In this document: positions 54,263-63,056 of the stretch, piece after piece
Layout of the letters: every line of letters starts with the position of its first letter
How positions within the stretch are numbered: position 1 is the stretch's first letter
Assembly (NCBI RefSeq): GCF_000702585.1
Contig: NZ_JNIQ01000001.1
Location: 1,989,001-2,053,000, forward strand
Direction: 5' to 3'
DNA length: 64,000 nt
DNA from: Exiguobacterium aurantiacum DSM 6208
GTDB lineage: Bacteria > Bacillota > Bacilli > Exiguobacteriales > Exiguobacteriaceae
Program-made: the position numbers and the translations under genes
The notes under the pieces: model-generated
Seen by the model: the letters and a program-made list of their open reading frames with translations, nothing else
Database searches by the model: none
What the model was told of the DNA's origin: nothing

Positions 54263-54607
54263 TTATATTTTCTTGACTCCTTTGATCAGCACCCACTGCA
54301 GCGGCAGACGTGCCCATGTCACCCAGTTCGGGATTGGCTTTCCGCCGATACGCGTCGGTTTCAGCGCCATATTGATGTTTGCCGGGAACACGGCGAGCAA
54401 GAAGGCCGGCAACGTCTTTTTGACGAAGCCCGTTCCGCGGTTCATGAGCAACAACGCCCCGTAGACGATTTCAATCACACCGCTTGCCTGAACCATAAAT
54501 CGTTTGAACGGCCAAGACTTCGGAATGATGGACATAAAGGCACGCTCTTGGACGAAATGCATGATTCCGGCTCCTAGAAACAACATGCCGTATAACGAAC
54601 GGATCAT
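54263..54607 (-). CDS. DoxX-like small membrane protein
   Basis: The 114-aa protein has three to four hydrophobic segments and the motif LFLGAGIMHFVQERAFMSII found in DoxX-like proteins, with a conserved His. Function of the family is poorly defined; some members work in thiol or redox homeostasis. GGGGGAG precedes this ATG; the longer frame adds ten residues. It lies between the M20 and htrA genes, with a terminator upstream separating it from htrA. Confidence 0.75.
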   Translation of the reverse strand: MIRSLYGMLFLGAGIMHFVQERAFMSIIPKSWPFKRFMVQASGVIEIVYGALLLMNRGTGFVKKTLPAFLLAVFPANINMALKPTRIGGKPIPNWVTWARLPLQWVLIKGVKKI

Positions 54608-54635
54608 ATGAACTCCCCCTTTTTTTAAGCATACC

Positions 54636-54664
54636 AAAAAAGGCGGGCAACATGCCCACCTTTA
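54636..54664 (-). terminator. Terminator of htrA
   Basis: AAGGTGGGCA and TGCCCGCCTT pair around a 3-base loop, followed by six T on the minus strand, overlapping the htrA stop. Confidence 0.85.
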
Positions 54665-55915
54665 CAATGCCGAACCGTTCACGTTTTGTATCTCGACGTC
54701 AACTGTATCCGTTTGACCGTCTCGAATATATTCAATCGACACCGTCCCGTCCGTATCACGGATCAATTCGCTCCGGAGGTCGATGAAAGAAGACACGTCT
54801 TGGTCGTTGATTTTGACGATGACATCGCGTGCCTGTAGCCCGGCCCGTGCCGCTGAACTGTTCGCCTGTACATCGATGATAATTGTCCCGTTCGTCACCG
54901 ATTCTGGCAAGTTGATCTGTTCCGTCAAGTATCCCGGAGGAAATTCAGACACGTCCCGGAGCGACACGCCGAGAGATGGATGGTTCACTTCCCCCGTCTG
55001 CTCGATTTGATTGATGAGCGGCAAAGCGATATCGATTGGAATCGAGAATCCGACACCTTCCACGGAGTCGGTCGCGATTTTCATCGAGTTGATACCGATC
55101 AATTGACCTGCTTCGTTGATGAGCGCGCCGCCTGAGTTACCTGGGTTGATGGCAGCGTCGGTCTGGATGACCTCGGCGTTGAAATCGGCTTGTCCGTTCT
55201 CGTCCGTGTCGACCGGTACGAGACGGGACGTCGATGAGACGACACCGCGCGTCACTGAGTTCTCAAACTGACCGAGCGGGTTACCGATCGCGATGACCGT
55301 TTGCCCCGGCTTCAACTCACCAGACTTGCCGATATTGATCACGGCCGGCACGTCGGCCGCATCGACTTTCAAGACGGCCAAGTCATACGTCGCATCGCTG
55401 CCCATCAATGTCGCATCCGCCGTCTTTCCATCGTTGAACGTGACCGTCAAACGGTCTGCGCCGTTGACGACGTGATGGTTCGTGACGATATATGCGGCGT
55501 CGCCTTCTTTTTTATATATGACCCCGGAGCCGACACCTGCCTCGACCGATTGGCTCGAGAAACCTTGCGTCGCGAAATTGTTCACGGTCACGACGGCCGG
55601 TTGCGCGGCAGCGACGGCATCCGTCACGGACGTATCCCCGACGTTCGAAGACGTCTGAAGCGGCGTCCCTTCCGATGTGACCGCCGTATCGTTCACGTTG
55701 ATCGGTGTTTGATCCAAGAATGGTAACGCGACCGCCCCCGTGACGAGCGCGCCGATGACCCCGCCCACAAAGCCAGGGAACATCCGCCCGACAAAAGACG
55801 GTTTAGCCTTTTGCTCGACAAGTGGCTGTTCCGGCGGACGGGTCGACGAGCCGAGCTCCGAGTCGAGCCAATCTTCGCGTCGTTTGTCTTCAGGTGTATG
55901 ATCGTTTCGTTCCAT
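54662..55915 (-). CDS. htrA: HtrA-type membrane-anchored serine protease
   Basis: The 417-aa quality-control protease has a cytoplasmic acidic tail, one membrane anchor (FVGGVIGALVTGAVALPFL at about residues 48-66), a trypsin-like domain and one PDZ domain (about 315-410). The triad is His in VTNHHVVNGAD, Asp in ATYDLAVLKV and Ser in NPGNSGGALIN. It degrades misfolded proteins outside the membrane. No CssRS-type two-component genes are adjacent. The upstream 122 bases hold no recognisable operator. Confidence 0.93.
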   Translation of the reverse strand: MERNDHTPEDKRREDWLDSELGSSTRPPEQPLVEQKAKPSFVGRMFPGFVGGVIGALVTGAVALPFLDQTPINVNDTAVTSEGTPLQTSSNVGDTSVTDAVAAAQPAVVTVNNFATQGFSSQSVEAGVGSGVIYKKEGDAAYIVTNHHVVNGADRLTVTFNDGKTADATLMGSDATYDLAVLKVDAADVPAVINIGKSGELKPGQTVIAIGNPLGQFENSVTRGVVSSTSRLVPVDTDENGQADFNAEVIQTDAAINPGNSGGALINEAGQLIGINSMKIATDSVEGVGFSIPIDIALPLINQIEQTGEVNHPSLGVSLRDVSEFPPGYLTEQINLPESVTNGTIIIDVQANSSAARAGLQARDVIVKINDQDVSSFIDLRSELIRDTDGTVSIEYIRDGQTDTVDVEIQNVNGSAL

Positions 55916-56038
55916 GTTGATTCATCTCCTCAATGATGTTTCCTCTAATCTTTAACCTGATTATAATCGGAACCAATCCGTTCATCGAGAATTGACGGAG
56001 CGTTTACAAGATTCTTCACAATTTGCGTCAATGTCAGT

Positions 56039-56857
56039 TTAGACGATGACGTTCCGCAACGTCCCAAGCCCGGTGATCGATACTTCGACCGTATCACCCG
56101 TCTGCAAATAGACGGGCGGCTTCATCCCATGGCCGACCCCGGCCGGTGTGCCCGTCGCGATGATGTCGCCCGCTTCAAGCGTCATCCCTGTCGATAACGT
56201 CCGGATCAGTTCTTCAATCGGTCGAATCATCTCGTCTGTCGTTCCGGACTGACGTTTTTGTCCGTTCACCGTCGTCTCGATTGTCAACGGGAACGATAGC
56301 TCGTCCGGAGTGACGACGTATGGACCGATCGGACAAAACGTATCAAACGATTTACCACGGAAAAACTGGACATGCTGCTTTTGGACGTCGCGCGCAGTAA
56401 TATCATTCAGGATGGTATACCCAAAAATATGGTCCGCGACGTGTTCAATGTCTCGACCGGACTTACCGATGATGACGGCGAGTTCCCCTTCATAGTCGAG
56501 CTGGTCGGTCAGTTCCGGATGCCGCTCGACGACCGCCTCGGGGCCGACGACCGCCGTCGGTGCCTTCGTGAAGATGACGAGTTTCCCGGCGCCGGCCGTG
56601 TCCATCTCTTTCACGTGCTCTTCGTAATTCTTCCCGATACAAATTACGTTTTTAAGCGGACGGTACGGCGCGAGCAGTTTGACCGAATCGAGTGGATAGA
56701 CTGGAGCGACATCGAGGTCGATGTCCGGCTCGAATTCGCGAGCGATCACTTCTAATAACGAGTTCGTATGTAATTGATTGCTGACGTCATAGACGTTCTC
56801 ACCTTCGACGACACCGACCGCCACTTCCCCGTCACGTTCATATGTACACCATTTCAT
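56039..56857 (-). CDS. Fumarylacetoacetate hydrolase-family enzyme
   Basis: The 272-aa protein has a short N-terminal domain and the FAH fold with the metal-binding acids in DYEGELAVIIGK, plus NDITARDVQ and IATGTPAGVG. The family includes acylpyruvases, oxaloacetate decarboxylases and isomerases of aromatic degradation; it is similar to Bacillus YisK-type proteins. Acylpyruvate hydrolysis or oxaloacetate decarboxylation is the most likely of these. No aromatic pathway genes lie nearby. GGGGG precedes the ATG. It is monocistronic. Confidence 0.88.
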   Translation of the reverse strand: MKWCTYERDGEVAVGVVEGENVYDVSNQLHTNSLLEVIAREFEPDIDLDVAPVYPLDSVKLLAPYRPLKNVICIGKNYEEHVKEMDTAGAGKLVIFTKAPTAVVGPEAVVERHPELTDQLDYEGELAVIIGKSGRDIEHVADHIFGYTILNDITARDVQKQHVQFFRGKSFDTFCPIGPYVVTPDELSFPLTIETTVNGQKRQSGTTDEMIRPIEELIRTLSTGMTLEAGDIIATGTPAGVGHGMKPPVYLQTGDTVEVSITGLGTLRNVIV

Positions 56858-56883
56858 GTAAATTCCCCCTTTTTATTAGTATA

Positions 56884-56912
56884 CAAAAAATCGGGGCGGT
56901 GTCGCCCCGATT
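56884..56912 (-). terminator. Terminator of nrdDG
   Basis: AATCGGGGCG and CGCCCCGATT form a perfect 10-bp stem with GTGT loop, followed by six T on the minus strand, overlapping the nrdG stop. Confidence 0.92.
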
Positions 56913-57369
56913 AAACTTTGTTCAAAAAGATGATGCGCTGGTTGCTCGAACCTCTAAAACGAAGCGAGCGGTCGAGTAACGTTTCGACGAACTTGCCGTC
57001 GACGAGTACGTCGGCATTGTCGAGAACGTCCTTGACCTGTTCATCTTCTAGTTGTTCGAGCGCCTCGAGCGTATATCCGGTGTACACCCAGACGTTTTTC
57101 CCAAGTGCTTTGCAGCCACGGACGAGTCGTGACAGCTCGCGCGGTTGCAAGAACGGTTCACCTCCCGACACCGTGACGCCGTCCCAACCGGACGCTTCGA
57201 CCCGTTCGAGCAGTGACTCGACCGTCACCTCTTCCCCGCCTCTCGGATTCCATGACTCCGGGTTATGGCAGCCCGGGCAACGGTGCGGGCAACCGGCTGT
57301 AAAGATGACGGTCCGCACGCCCGGTCCGTCGACGACCGATTCATCAAGTACGGATAGGACGCGCATCAT
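56911..57369 (-). CDS. nrdG: Anaerobic ribonucleotide reductase activating protein
   Basis: The 152-aa radical-SAM activase makes the glycyl radical on NrdD. The cluster cysteines are in FTAGCPHRCPGCHNPES (CxxxCxxC) near residue 30, with SAM-binding VTVSGGEPFLQP. It overlaps nrdD by 26 bases and lies directly behind it, as usual. It is oxygen-sensitive by nature of its [4Fe-4S] cluster. Confidence 0.95.
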   Translation of the reverse strand: MMRVLSVLDESVVDGPGVRTVIFTAGCPHRCPGCHNPESWNPRGGEEVTVESLLERVEASGWDGVTVSGGEPFLQPRELSRLVRGCKALGKNVWVYTGYTLEALEQLEDEQVKDVLDNADVLVDGKFVETLLDRSLRFRGSSNQRIIFLNKV

Positions 57370-59194
57370 GCTTCACCCTCGCTTTTTCTTCTTCTCGTTT
57401 CGCCGAGTTCCATCGGTCCATCGTGCCGACCAAATACCCAGTGATCCGGCGAATTCGCTCAATCTGCTCGACCTCGCCGCACGTTGGGCACGCCTCATCG
57501 ATGATTCCTTCGAGTCCGCAACTACCGCAACGATCGACCGGATGGTTGATTGATCCGTAACCGATATTATACTGACGCATAAGCCTGACAATCGACTCGA
57601 CCGCTTCCGGGTTATGGGCGAGTGACCCGTCGACTTCGACGTACGTGATATGACCGGCGTCACAAAGTGCATGATACGGGGCCTCTAGCCGAATTTTCTC
57701 TCGGATTGACACGTTCTGGTATACGGGGACGTGGTACGAGTTCGTGTAAAAGGCCCGGTCAGTCACTCCTTCGATCATCCCGAATGACTGTTGATCTTTT
57801 ATGACGAACTTTCCGGACAATCCTTCCGCAGGCGTCGCCAAAAGCGAGAAGTTCAAGTCATAGCGTTCTGCCGCCGCTTTCACCCGCTCGGCCAATCGCG
57901 CAACGATGTCGAGACCGAGCCGTTCAGCGTCCCTCGACTCTGCATGCGTCGCACCGACGAGAACACGTAACGTTTCAGCGAGTCCAATGAAACCGACCGA
58001 CAACGTCCCTTGTTTCAACACTTCCCGCAGCTCATCGTCAGGTGCGAGCGTCTCACTACCGCGCCACACGTGTTGGGCGTATAAGAAGCGGAACTCATCG
58101 GCACGACGTTTGCATTGATACTCAAATCGCTCGAGCAACTGTTCGATGGCGATGTCGATATACGTGTCGAGCGTCTCATAAAATGATTTCAAATCCGACG
58201 ATACGAGCGCGATTTTGACGAGGTTCAACGTCGAGAACGACAAGTTCCCTCTTCCGATCGACGTCTCTGCACCGTGACGATTGCCCATGACCCGGGTTCG
58301 GCACCCCATGTAAGCGACTTCTGAAGCAGGTGTCCCGTCATAGTACGCTGCATTGAACGGAGCGTCGATAAAGGAGAAGTTCGGGAACAACCTCTTTCCG
58401 GTAACACGACACGCCAACTGGAACAAGTCAACGTTCGGATCGCCTTCGTTAAAGTTGACCCCCTCTTTCACTTTGAAAATTTGAATCGGGAAGATCGGCG
58501 TCTCACCGTTCCCGAGTCCCCGTTCTGTCGCCTGTAACAGTTCCCGAATGAAGACGCGGCCCCAAGGTGATGTGTCGGTCCCATAATTGATGGAGACGAA
58601 CGGTACTTGACCGCCACCGCGGGAGTGCATCGAGTTCGCGTTATGGATGAACGCCTCACACGCTTGGTACGTGGCCGTGACCGTCTCTTGCTCTGCAATC
58701 GCTTCGATTTGGCTATCCGATAAATCGACCGGAAGCGATTTCAAGCGTTTAACATGTCGCTCGTACGTTTTCTCGACGTATGGGGCGAGGTCGGCATCGA
58801 ACGTCGGAAACGCCTGTCCACCATGCTGCATGTTTTGATTCGCTTGAAGGATGATCGATGCGAGCGCCATCGCCGAACGGATATCCTGGGGTGATCTTAT
58901 CGTCCCATGACCCGTATGGAATCCGTTCGCAAGCAAGTCCCCGAGTGGGATTTGACAACATGTCGTCGAGCCTGTCACATAGTAGTCCGCATCATGGACG
59001 TAAAGGAAATTGTCCGCAATTGCCTGCCTCGAGCGCTTCGACAACAAGTATGTTGTGGCCAACTCTTTTGATACTTCAGACGATAGACGCGCCAGTTTCC
59101 CGAGCGGCGATTTCCCGTCGACGTTGGCGTTTTCTTGTACTAAATCTTGATCGGGCAGGACACAGACGTCCTCGTACAGCTGAACTAAATTCAC
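57344..59194 (-). CDS. nrdD: Anaerobic ribonucleoside-triphosphate reductase (class III)
   Basis: The 616-aa glycyl-radical enzyme makes deoxynucleotides without oxygen. NENANVDGKSPLGKL is not literal but the family pattern VQENANVDGKSPLGKLARLS is seen near residue 25. TTCCQIPLGDLL gives an active-site cysteine and FSTLNLVKIAL the core. CGSCGLEG and CPTCGE form the zinc site, and the C-terminal RRITGYLVGTMDRWNSAK holds the glycyl radical. It lacks the usual N-terminal ATP-cone, so allosteric shut-off by dATP may be reduced. The GTG start at 59194 has AGTGAGGTG at 7 bases; an ATG ten codons earlier would fall within an NrdR-like box. Confidence 0.94.
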   Translation of the reverse strand: MNLVQLYEDVCVLPDQDLVQENANVDGKSPLGKLARLSSEVSKELATTYLLSKRSRQAIADNFLYVHDADYYVTGSTTCCQIPLGDLLANGFHTGHGTIRSPQDIRSAMALASIILQANQNMQHGGQAFPTFDADLAPYVEKTYERHVKRLKSLPVDLSDSQIEAIAEQETVTATYQACEAFIHNANSMHSRGGGQVPFVSINYGTDTSPWGRVFIRELLQATERGLGNGETPIFPIQIFKVKEGVNFNEGDPNVDLFQLACRVTGKRLFPNFSFIDAPFNAAYYDGTPASEVAYMGCRTRVMGNRHGAETSIGRGNLSFSTLNLVKIALVSSDLKSFYETLDTYIDIAIEQLLERFEYQCKRRADEFRFLYAQHVWRGSETLAPDDELREVLKQGTLSVGFIGLAETLRVLVGATHAESRDAERLGLDIVARLAERVKAAAERYDLNFSLLATPAEGLSGKFVIKDQQSFGMIEGVTDRAFYTNSYHVPVYQNVSIREKIRLEAPYHALCDAGHITYVEVDGSLAHNPEAVESIVRLMRQYNIGYGSINHPVDRCGSCGLEGIIDEACPTCGEVEQIERIRRITGYLVGTMDRWNSAKREEEKARVKHDARPIRT

Positions 59195-59206
59195 TTCGCA
59201 ACACCT

Positions 59207-59222
59207 CACTATATATTGATTC
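59207..59222. promoter_or_regulatory. NrdR-like box, proximal
   Basis: CACTATATATTGATTC resembles the NrdR box pattern (ACACwATATwTwGTGT type). It lies 13 bases upstream of the nrdD start and pairs with a second copy 41 bases further away. Confidence 0.65.
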
Positions 59223-59246
59223 ATAATTCGTTATAACCGGTTGAAC

Positions 59247-59262
59247 CACCTATATATTGATT
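59247..59262. promoter_or_regulatory. NrdR-like box, distal
   Basis: CACCTATATATTGATT repeats CTATATATTGATT of the proximal box exactly, 41 bases away, about four helical turns. Tandem boxes at whole-turn spacing are usual for NrdR. Confidence 0.65.
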
Positions 59263-59323
59263 ATGTCACGTTTATCGAATCGAAGGCGGCACGAAATTGT
59301 GACAGTTGAAACGAACGAATATG

Positions 59324-59361
59324 AAAAAAACAGCCGAATCCTAGGCGTGGACTCGACTGTT
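59324..59361 (-). terminator. Terminator of the formate/nitrite channel gene
   Basis: AACAGTCGAGTCC and GGATTCGGCTGTT form a 13-bp stem with two G-U pairs, followed by seven T on the minus strand. Confidence 0.85.
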
Positions 59362-59378
59362 CGATATCGTGATGTATG

Positions 59379-60221
59379 TCATACCTCTTTTGCCGATTTG
59401 ACGATTTTCAGTTCGACTTCTTCCGATTCTTGCGCTTCACGCAATCCTTTCGCGTTCAACCATGTGTAAATCGCTCCCATGAATAACGCCCCACCGATGA
59501 TGTTCCCGAACGTCGCCGGGACCAAGTTGTGGATCGCGCCAGCGAAGCTGATTGTCTCCGGATGCGGGACGACGAGCGTGAGCGCGAACAAGACGAAGTT
59601 CGCGATGACGTGATCGAACCCAGAGGCGAAGAAGACGGCGACGAGAAAGATCATCGAGAAGATTTGGGCGAACTCATTTTTCATTTGTTTCGGTAAGAAG
59701 ATTGCAAGACAGACCATCCAGTTACAGAAGATGGCACGGAAGAAGATCTCGACCGTCGTGTGGTGCATCTTGCTCTCGACGACCGCGAACAACCAGTTGT
59801 TCATCCCAAGTTCTTGAATGATTCCGGTCGGGGCAAGCAATATGGCGAACAAAATTCCGCCGACTGCATTCCCAACAAAGCACAATAACCAGACGAGCAT
59901 CGTATCACTGAGCGTCGTATATCCGCGCAACGTCGACGTCGTGAAGTACATCGTATTCCCCGTGAACAGCTCAGCTCCCCCATAAATGATCATCACGAGT
60001 GCAATCCCGAACGAAAAGCCGCCAATGAGCGTCGTGAACGGCGAATCAAGCAGATACATGCCATTGACGACTTTTAGTGTGAAGATGGCGGCGAACCCGA
60101 TAAAGATCCCGGCGAGCATCGCCCGTAAAAAGTATTCCATTGGCCGATAATGAATCATGTGCGATGACGCCTGGGCTTTTTTTCGCAATGATTCAAGTGC
60201 ATGGATTTCCATTGATGCCAT
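59379..60221 (-). CDS. Formate/nitrite transporter (FNT) family channel
   Basis: The 280-aa pentameric-type channel has six helices. FNT landmarks are FIGFAAIFTLK, GAELFTGNTMYFT, FFASGFDHVIANFVLF with the gating His region, and GNIIGGALFMGAIY. FocA moves formate and NirC nitrite. NrdD next to it uses formate as reductant and AdhE/pyruvate-formate-lyase fermentation yields formate, so formate is favoured, but the sequence alone does not settle it. Upstream lie near-Rex and near-cre sites. AAGGG precedes the ATG. Confidence 0.88.
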   Translation of the reverse strand: MASMEIHALESLRKKAQASSHMIHYRPMEYFLRAMLAGIFIGFAAIFTLKVVNGMYLLDSPFTTLIGGFSFGIALVMIIYGGAELFTGNTMYFTTSTLRGYTTLSDTMLVWLLCFVGNAVGGILFAILLAPTGIIQELGMNNWLFAVVESKMHHTTVEIFFRAIFCNWMVCLAIFLPKQMKNEFAQIFSMIFLVAVFFASGFDHVIANFVLFALTLVVPHPETISFAGAIHNLVPATFGNIIGGALFMGAIYTWLNAKGLREAQESEEVELKIVKSAKEV

Positions 60222-60271
60222 GTCACAAACCCTTCTTTCTGTTTGAATGAACCTTTATAATAAGAACGAAC

Positions 60272-60289
60272 ATGTGAAATCATTAACAA
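60272..60289. promoter_or_regulatory. Rex-like site upstream of the FNT channel gene
   Basis: ATGTGAAATCATTAACAA matches TTGTGAAnnnnTTCACAA except at the first base and one base of the right arm. It lies 51 bases upstream of the channel start. Confidence 0.45.
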
Positions 60290-60350
60290 TATAAGCCCGA
60301 ATCCAATAAATTGCAATCGACCTTGGATCATGTTGACACATTTTTCACAT

Positions 60351-60364
60351 CGTAATCGTTTACA
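60351..60364. promoter_or_regulatory. cre-like site upstream of the FNT channel gene
   Basis: On the minus strand TGTAAACGATTACG fits the cre consensus except for the last base. It lies 130 bases upstream of the channel start and behind the L25 terminator. Confidence 0.4.
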
Positions 60365-60383
60365 TATGTCGGATTTGTGACGA

Positions 60384-60411
60384 AAAAAACGACCCTTCGC
60401 AAAGGGTCGTT
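60384..60411 (-). terminator. Terminator of the L25/Ctc gene
   Basis: AACGACCCTT and AAGGGTCGTT form a perfect 10-bp stem followed by six T or more on the minus strand, 10 bases behind the stop. Confidence 0.92.
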
Positions 60412-60420
60412 CGATCGAGC

Positions 60421-61089
60421 TTATTCTTTGTCTTCAGACTTCTCTTCAGACTCTTCCGAAGATGCTTCAGCCGACTCTTCTTCAGTCGCTTCAGTTTCAC
60501 CTTCTTGCGTAGTATCTGTGTCTGCTTCAAGCTCTTCAAGTGATACCGGCTCATTAACCGATGCGATTTGAAGTTCGCCATCCGAGACAACCTCGTAGTC
60601 TTTGTTTTCTGGAATGTCCGCTACCGTCACCGAGTCACCGATGCCAAGTTCAGATACATCGAGTTCGATGCGCTCTGGGATGTTGGCAGGTGTGGCCGAT
60701 ACCGTGACTTTATAGAGCGTTTGTGCCAAGAAGCCGCCTTCTTTGACACCTTTCGCGTCGCCGACGAGCGTGACGTCCGCTTCGACTTCTGTTGCTTCGT
60801 CCATCTTCACGGCCATGAACTCGACGTGCTTATACTCGTTCGTGAACGGGTCAACTTCCGTCCCGTGAACGAGCGTGTTCACTTTCTTGCCGTCGATGTT
60901 GAGTTCGATCAAGGCGTTATCACCATGCTCACGAAGGATTTTACGAAGTGCCATCTCTTCAAACGCGACTGGTGTGCTCTCGACTTTGTAGCCGTAAACG
61001 ACACCTAGCACTTTTCCTTCTTTGCGTAAGTTTGCACGGACCGATCGTGGTCGTAACTCTCGTTTCGTTACATTAAGCTTGTCTGCCAT
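60421..61089 (-). CDS. rplY: 50S ribosomal protein L25/general stress protein Ctc
   Basis: The 222-aa protein of the long TL5/Ctc type has an N-terminal L25 domain (about residues 5-95, with [20 protein letters not shown]) that binds 5S rRNA. A beta domain runs to residue 180 and a 40-residue tail made almost only of Glu, Ser, Asp and Thr follows. In Bacillus ctc is a stress-induced gene under SigB, but no clear SigB promoter was seen here. AGGGGG precedes the ATG. A hairpin in the leader (61130-61163) may be regulatory. Confidence 0.94.
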   Translation of the reverse strand: MADKLNVTKRELRPRSVRANLRKEGKVLGVVYGYKVESTPVAFEEMALRKILREHGDNALIELNIDGKKVNTLVHGTEVDPFTNEYKHVEFMAVKMDEATEVEADVTLVGDAKGVKEGGFLAQTLYKVTVSATPANIPERIELDVSELGIGDSVTVADIPENKDYEVVSDGELQIASVNEPVSLEELEADTDTTQEGETEATEEESAEASSEESEEKSEDKE

Positions 61090-61129
61090 AATCTTATCCC
61101 CCTACTGGTTTATCGATCATGTCTACATC

Positions 61130-61163
61130 TTGAGGGTGAGGCAGTGAAAGAGCCACCTCTCAA
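61130..61163 (-). other. Leader hairpin upstream of the L25/Ctc gene
   Basis: TTGAGAGGTGGC pairs with GCCTCACCCTCAA with single-sided bulges, 40 bases before the ATG. It could be an RNA control element or chance. Confidence 0.35.
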
Positions 61164-61252
61164 CCTCGATGCGTTGAGCGACATGTGTATATTGTTCCCA
61201 GTGGCCGGTCAAGATAAACGTTACAGCCCGTTAAAAAAAGATTACAGCGGTG

Positions 61253-63052
61253 TCACATAACGCGCTTGAATAGCTTCTCAAGTTCATACGTGCTCCACTT
61301 CACGAGAATCGGTCGTCCGTGCGGACACGTGTACGGGGAAGCGGTCTGATTCAAATCGTCGATCAGTTGGCGCATCATCTCGATGTTCAACGGATGGTTC
61401 GCTTTGATCGAACGTTTACACGCCATTAAGATTGAGGCCTCTTCGCGGTACTTGGCAATATTAATGGACCGGTCCCGAATCGCCATCTCGATCAAATCCC
61501 GGACCGTCCCTTCGAGGTCATGTTGCGGATACCACGTCGGAATCTCACGGACGAGGAACGTGTTGCCACCGAACGGTTCGAGTTGCAGACCCGCCTCTTC
61601 TAATAGCGTAGTGACTTCTTCGATGGCGAGCGCTTCTTCTTGCGTGAACTCGAGCGTGAGTGGAAGCAGCAACAACTGATATTCTTTTTCAGGACGCCCG
61701 AGTTGTTCATAAAACAGCTCGTATTTGATACGTTCTTGGGCGGCATGTTGGTCAATGACGTACATGCCGTCCTCGGCGCCACAGACGATATAGCTCGCAT
61801 GCAGTTGACCGATGACGTCGAGCGACGGGAGCCGCTCCCCTTGTTTCTTTTTAGGCGTGGCCTCAAACTCACGTTTAGGCGTGGCCTCTTGCGTGTGCGG
61901 CGTCGGCGCCCAATTGCTCGGTGACGTGATTGGCTCACGAGGGATCGGATAGTTCCATTCAACGTCCTCTTTCACTTCAGGCGAACGTTCCACGGTGAAG
62001 TCGAGCCGTTCTTGCTCAGACTGAATGCGCTCCGGTTTCGGTTTTGGTTGAACAGACGGGATGAGGCGTTGCTCGCGCAACGTCAGCTGGACCGTCTCTC
62101 GAATCAATTGGCACAGTTCTTTCTCTTTGGAGAGCCGGACTTCCCGCTTCGTCGGGTGGACGTTGACGTCAATGAGCATCGGATCCATATTCACCTCGAG
62201 TACGGCAATCGGATAGCGCCCGATTGGAAGGAGCGTATGATACCCGTCGAGCACGCTTTGGGTCAAGGCAAAATTTTTAATGCTCCGTCCGTTCAAGATG
62301 AGCGTCACGTACTGTTTGTTCGAGCGGGTCACTTCGGGACGGACGAGATACGCGCTTAAACTGTAATCGTTCGTCTTGCCCGACGCCGTGACGATTTGCG
62401 AGGCGACTTGCCGGCCGTAAATGGCGAGCATCACTTGTTTGACGTCTCCGTTTCCGTTCGTCCGAAGCAGCTCTTTGTCTTCATGAAACGCGGATAGACG
62501 GACTTCTGGATGGGATAGCGCGATTCGGTTGAGTGTATCGGTGATGCTTGCGAGTTCTGTCGCCGACGTCTTCAAATACTTCAGCCGAGCCGGTGTATTA
62601 AAAAATAGCTGACTGACGGCAATCTCTGTGCCGACGTTGGCCGCTGTCGGCATCGTCTCGGCCACGACGCCGCCTTGGAGCGTCATTTCAAACCCGTCTT
62701 CTTCTGTCCGTCGAGACTTGAGTGTGACGTGACTCACCGAAGCGATCGACGCGAGCGCCTCGCCTCGAAAGCCGAGCGTACGAATGCGGAACAAGTCGTG
62801 TTCATCGCGAATCTTACTCGTCGCATGCCTTAAAAAGGCGCGCGCGGCATCGTCTTCATAGAAACCGTGGCCGTTGTCACGAACTTTGATCAACCGAATC
62901 CCGGCTTCTACGAGTTCGACCTCGATTTTCGTCGCACCGGCATCGATTGCGTTCTCGACAAGCTCTTTTACGACCGAGGCCGGGCGCTCGACGACTTCAC
63001 CGGCAGCGATCCGGTTCGCTAACTGTTCTGGCAGTTCTTGAATGATGCCCAT
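61253..63052 (-). CDS. mutL: DNA mismatch repair protein MutL
   Basis: The 599-aa protein joins MutS to strand removal. The GHKL ATPase motifs are ENAIDAGATKIEVEL, DNGHGF and GFRGEALASI. A variable Pro/Glu-rich linker (about residues 335-415) is followed by the C-terminal endonuclease domain with DQHAAQERIKYE, the metal-binding motif of nicking MutL proteins, plus ACKRSIKANHPL and CPHGRP. It therefore belongs to the endonuclease type found where MutH is absent. AAAGGGTGAG precedes the ATG. It starts four bases after mutS. Confidence 0.97.
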   Translation of the reverse strand: MGIIQELPEQLANRIAAGEVVERPASVVKELVENAIDAGATKIEVELVEAGIRLIKVRDNGHGFYEDDAARAFLRHATSKIRDEHDLFRIRTLGFRGEALASIASVSHVTLKSRRTEEDGFEMTLQGGVVAETMPTAANVGTEIAVSQLFFNTPARLKYLKTSATELASITDTLNRIALSHPEVRLSAFHEDKELLRTNGNGDVKQVMLAIYGRQVASQIVTASGKTNDYSLSAYLVRPEVTRSNKQYVTLILNGRSIKNFALTQSVLDGYHTLLPIGRYPIAVLEVNMDPMLIDVNVHPTKREVRLSKEKELCQLIRETVQLTLREQRLIPSVQPKPKPERIQSEQERLDFTVERSPEVKEDVEWNYPIPREPITSPSNWAPTPHTQEATPKREFEATPKKKQGERLPSLDVIGQLHASYIVCGAEDGMYVIDQHAAQERIKYELFYEQLGRPEKEYQLLLLPLTLEFTQEEALAIEEVTTLLEEAGLQLEPFGGNTFLVREIPTWYPQHDLEGTVRDLIEMAIRDRSINIAKYREEASILMACKRSIKANHPLNIEMMRQLIDDLNQTASPYTCPHGRPILVKWSTYELEKLFKRVM

Positions 63053-63056
63053 CGTC

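Noticed and set aside
59257-59469. 70-codon plus-strand frame between nrdD and the FNT channel
   Set aside because: It runs over the NrdR-like boxes and a clear terminator and has no ribosome binding site.
61090-61252. 24-codon frame in the L25/Ctc leader
   Set aside because: No ribosome binding site precedes it and its composition is not protein-like; the hairpin is the more notable feature.
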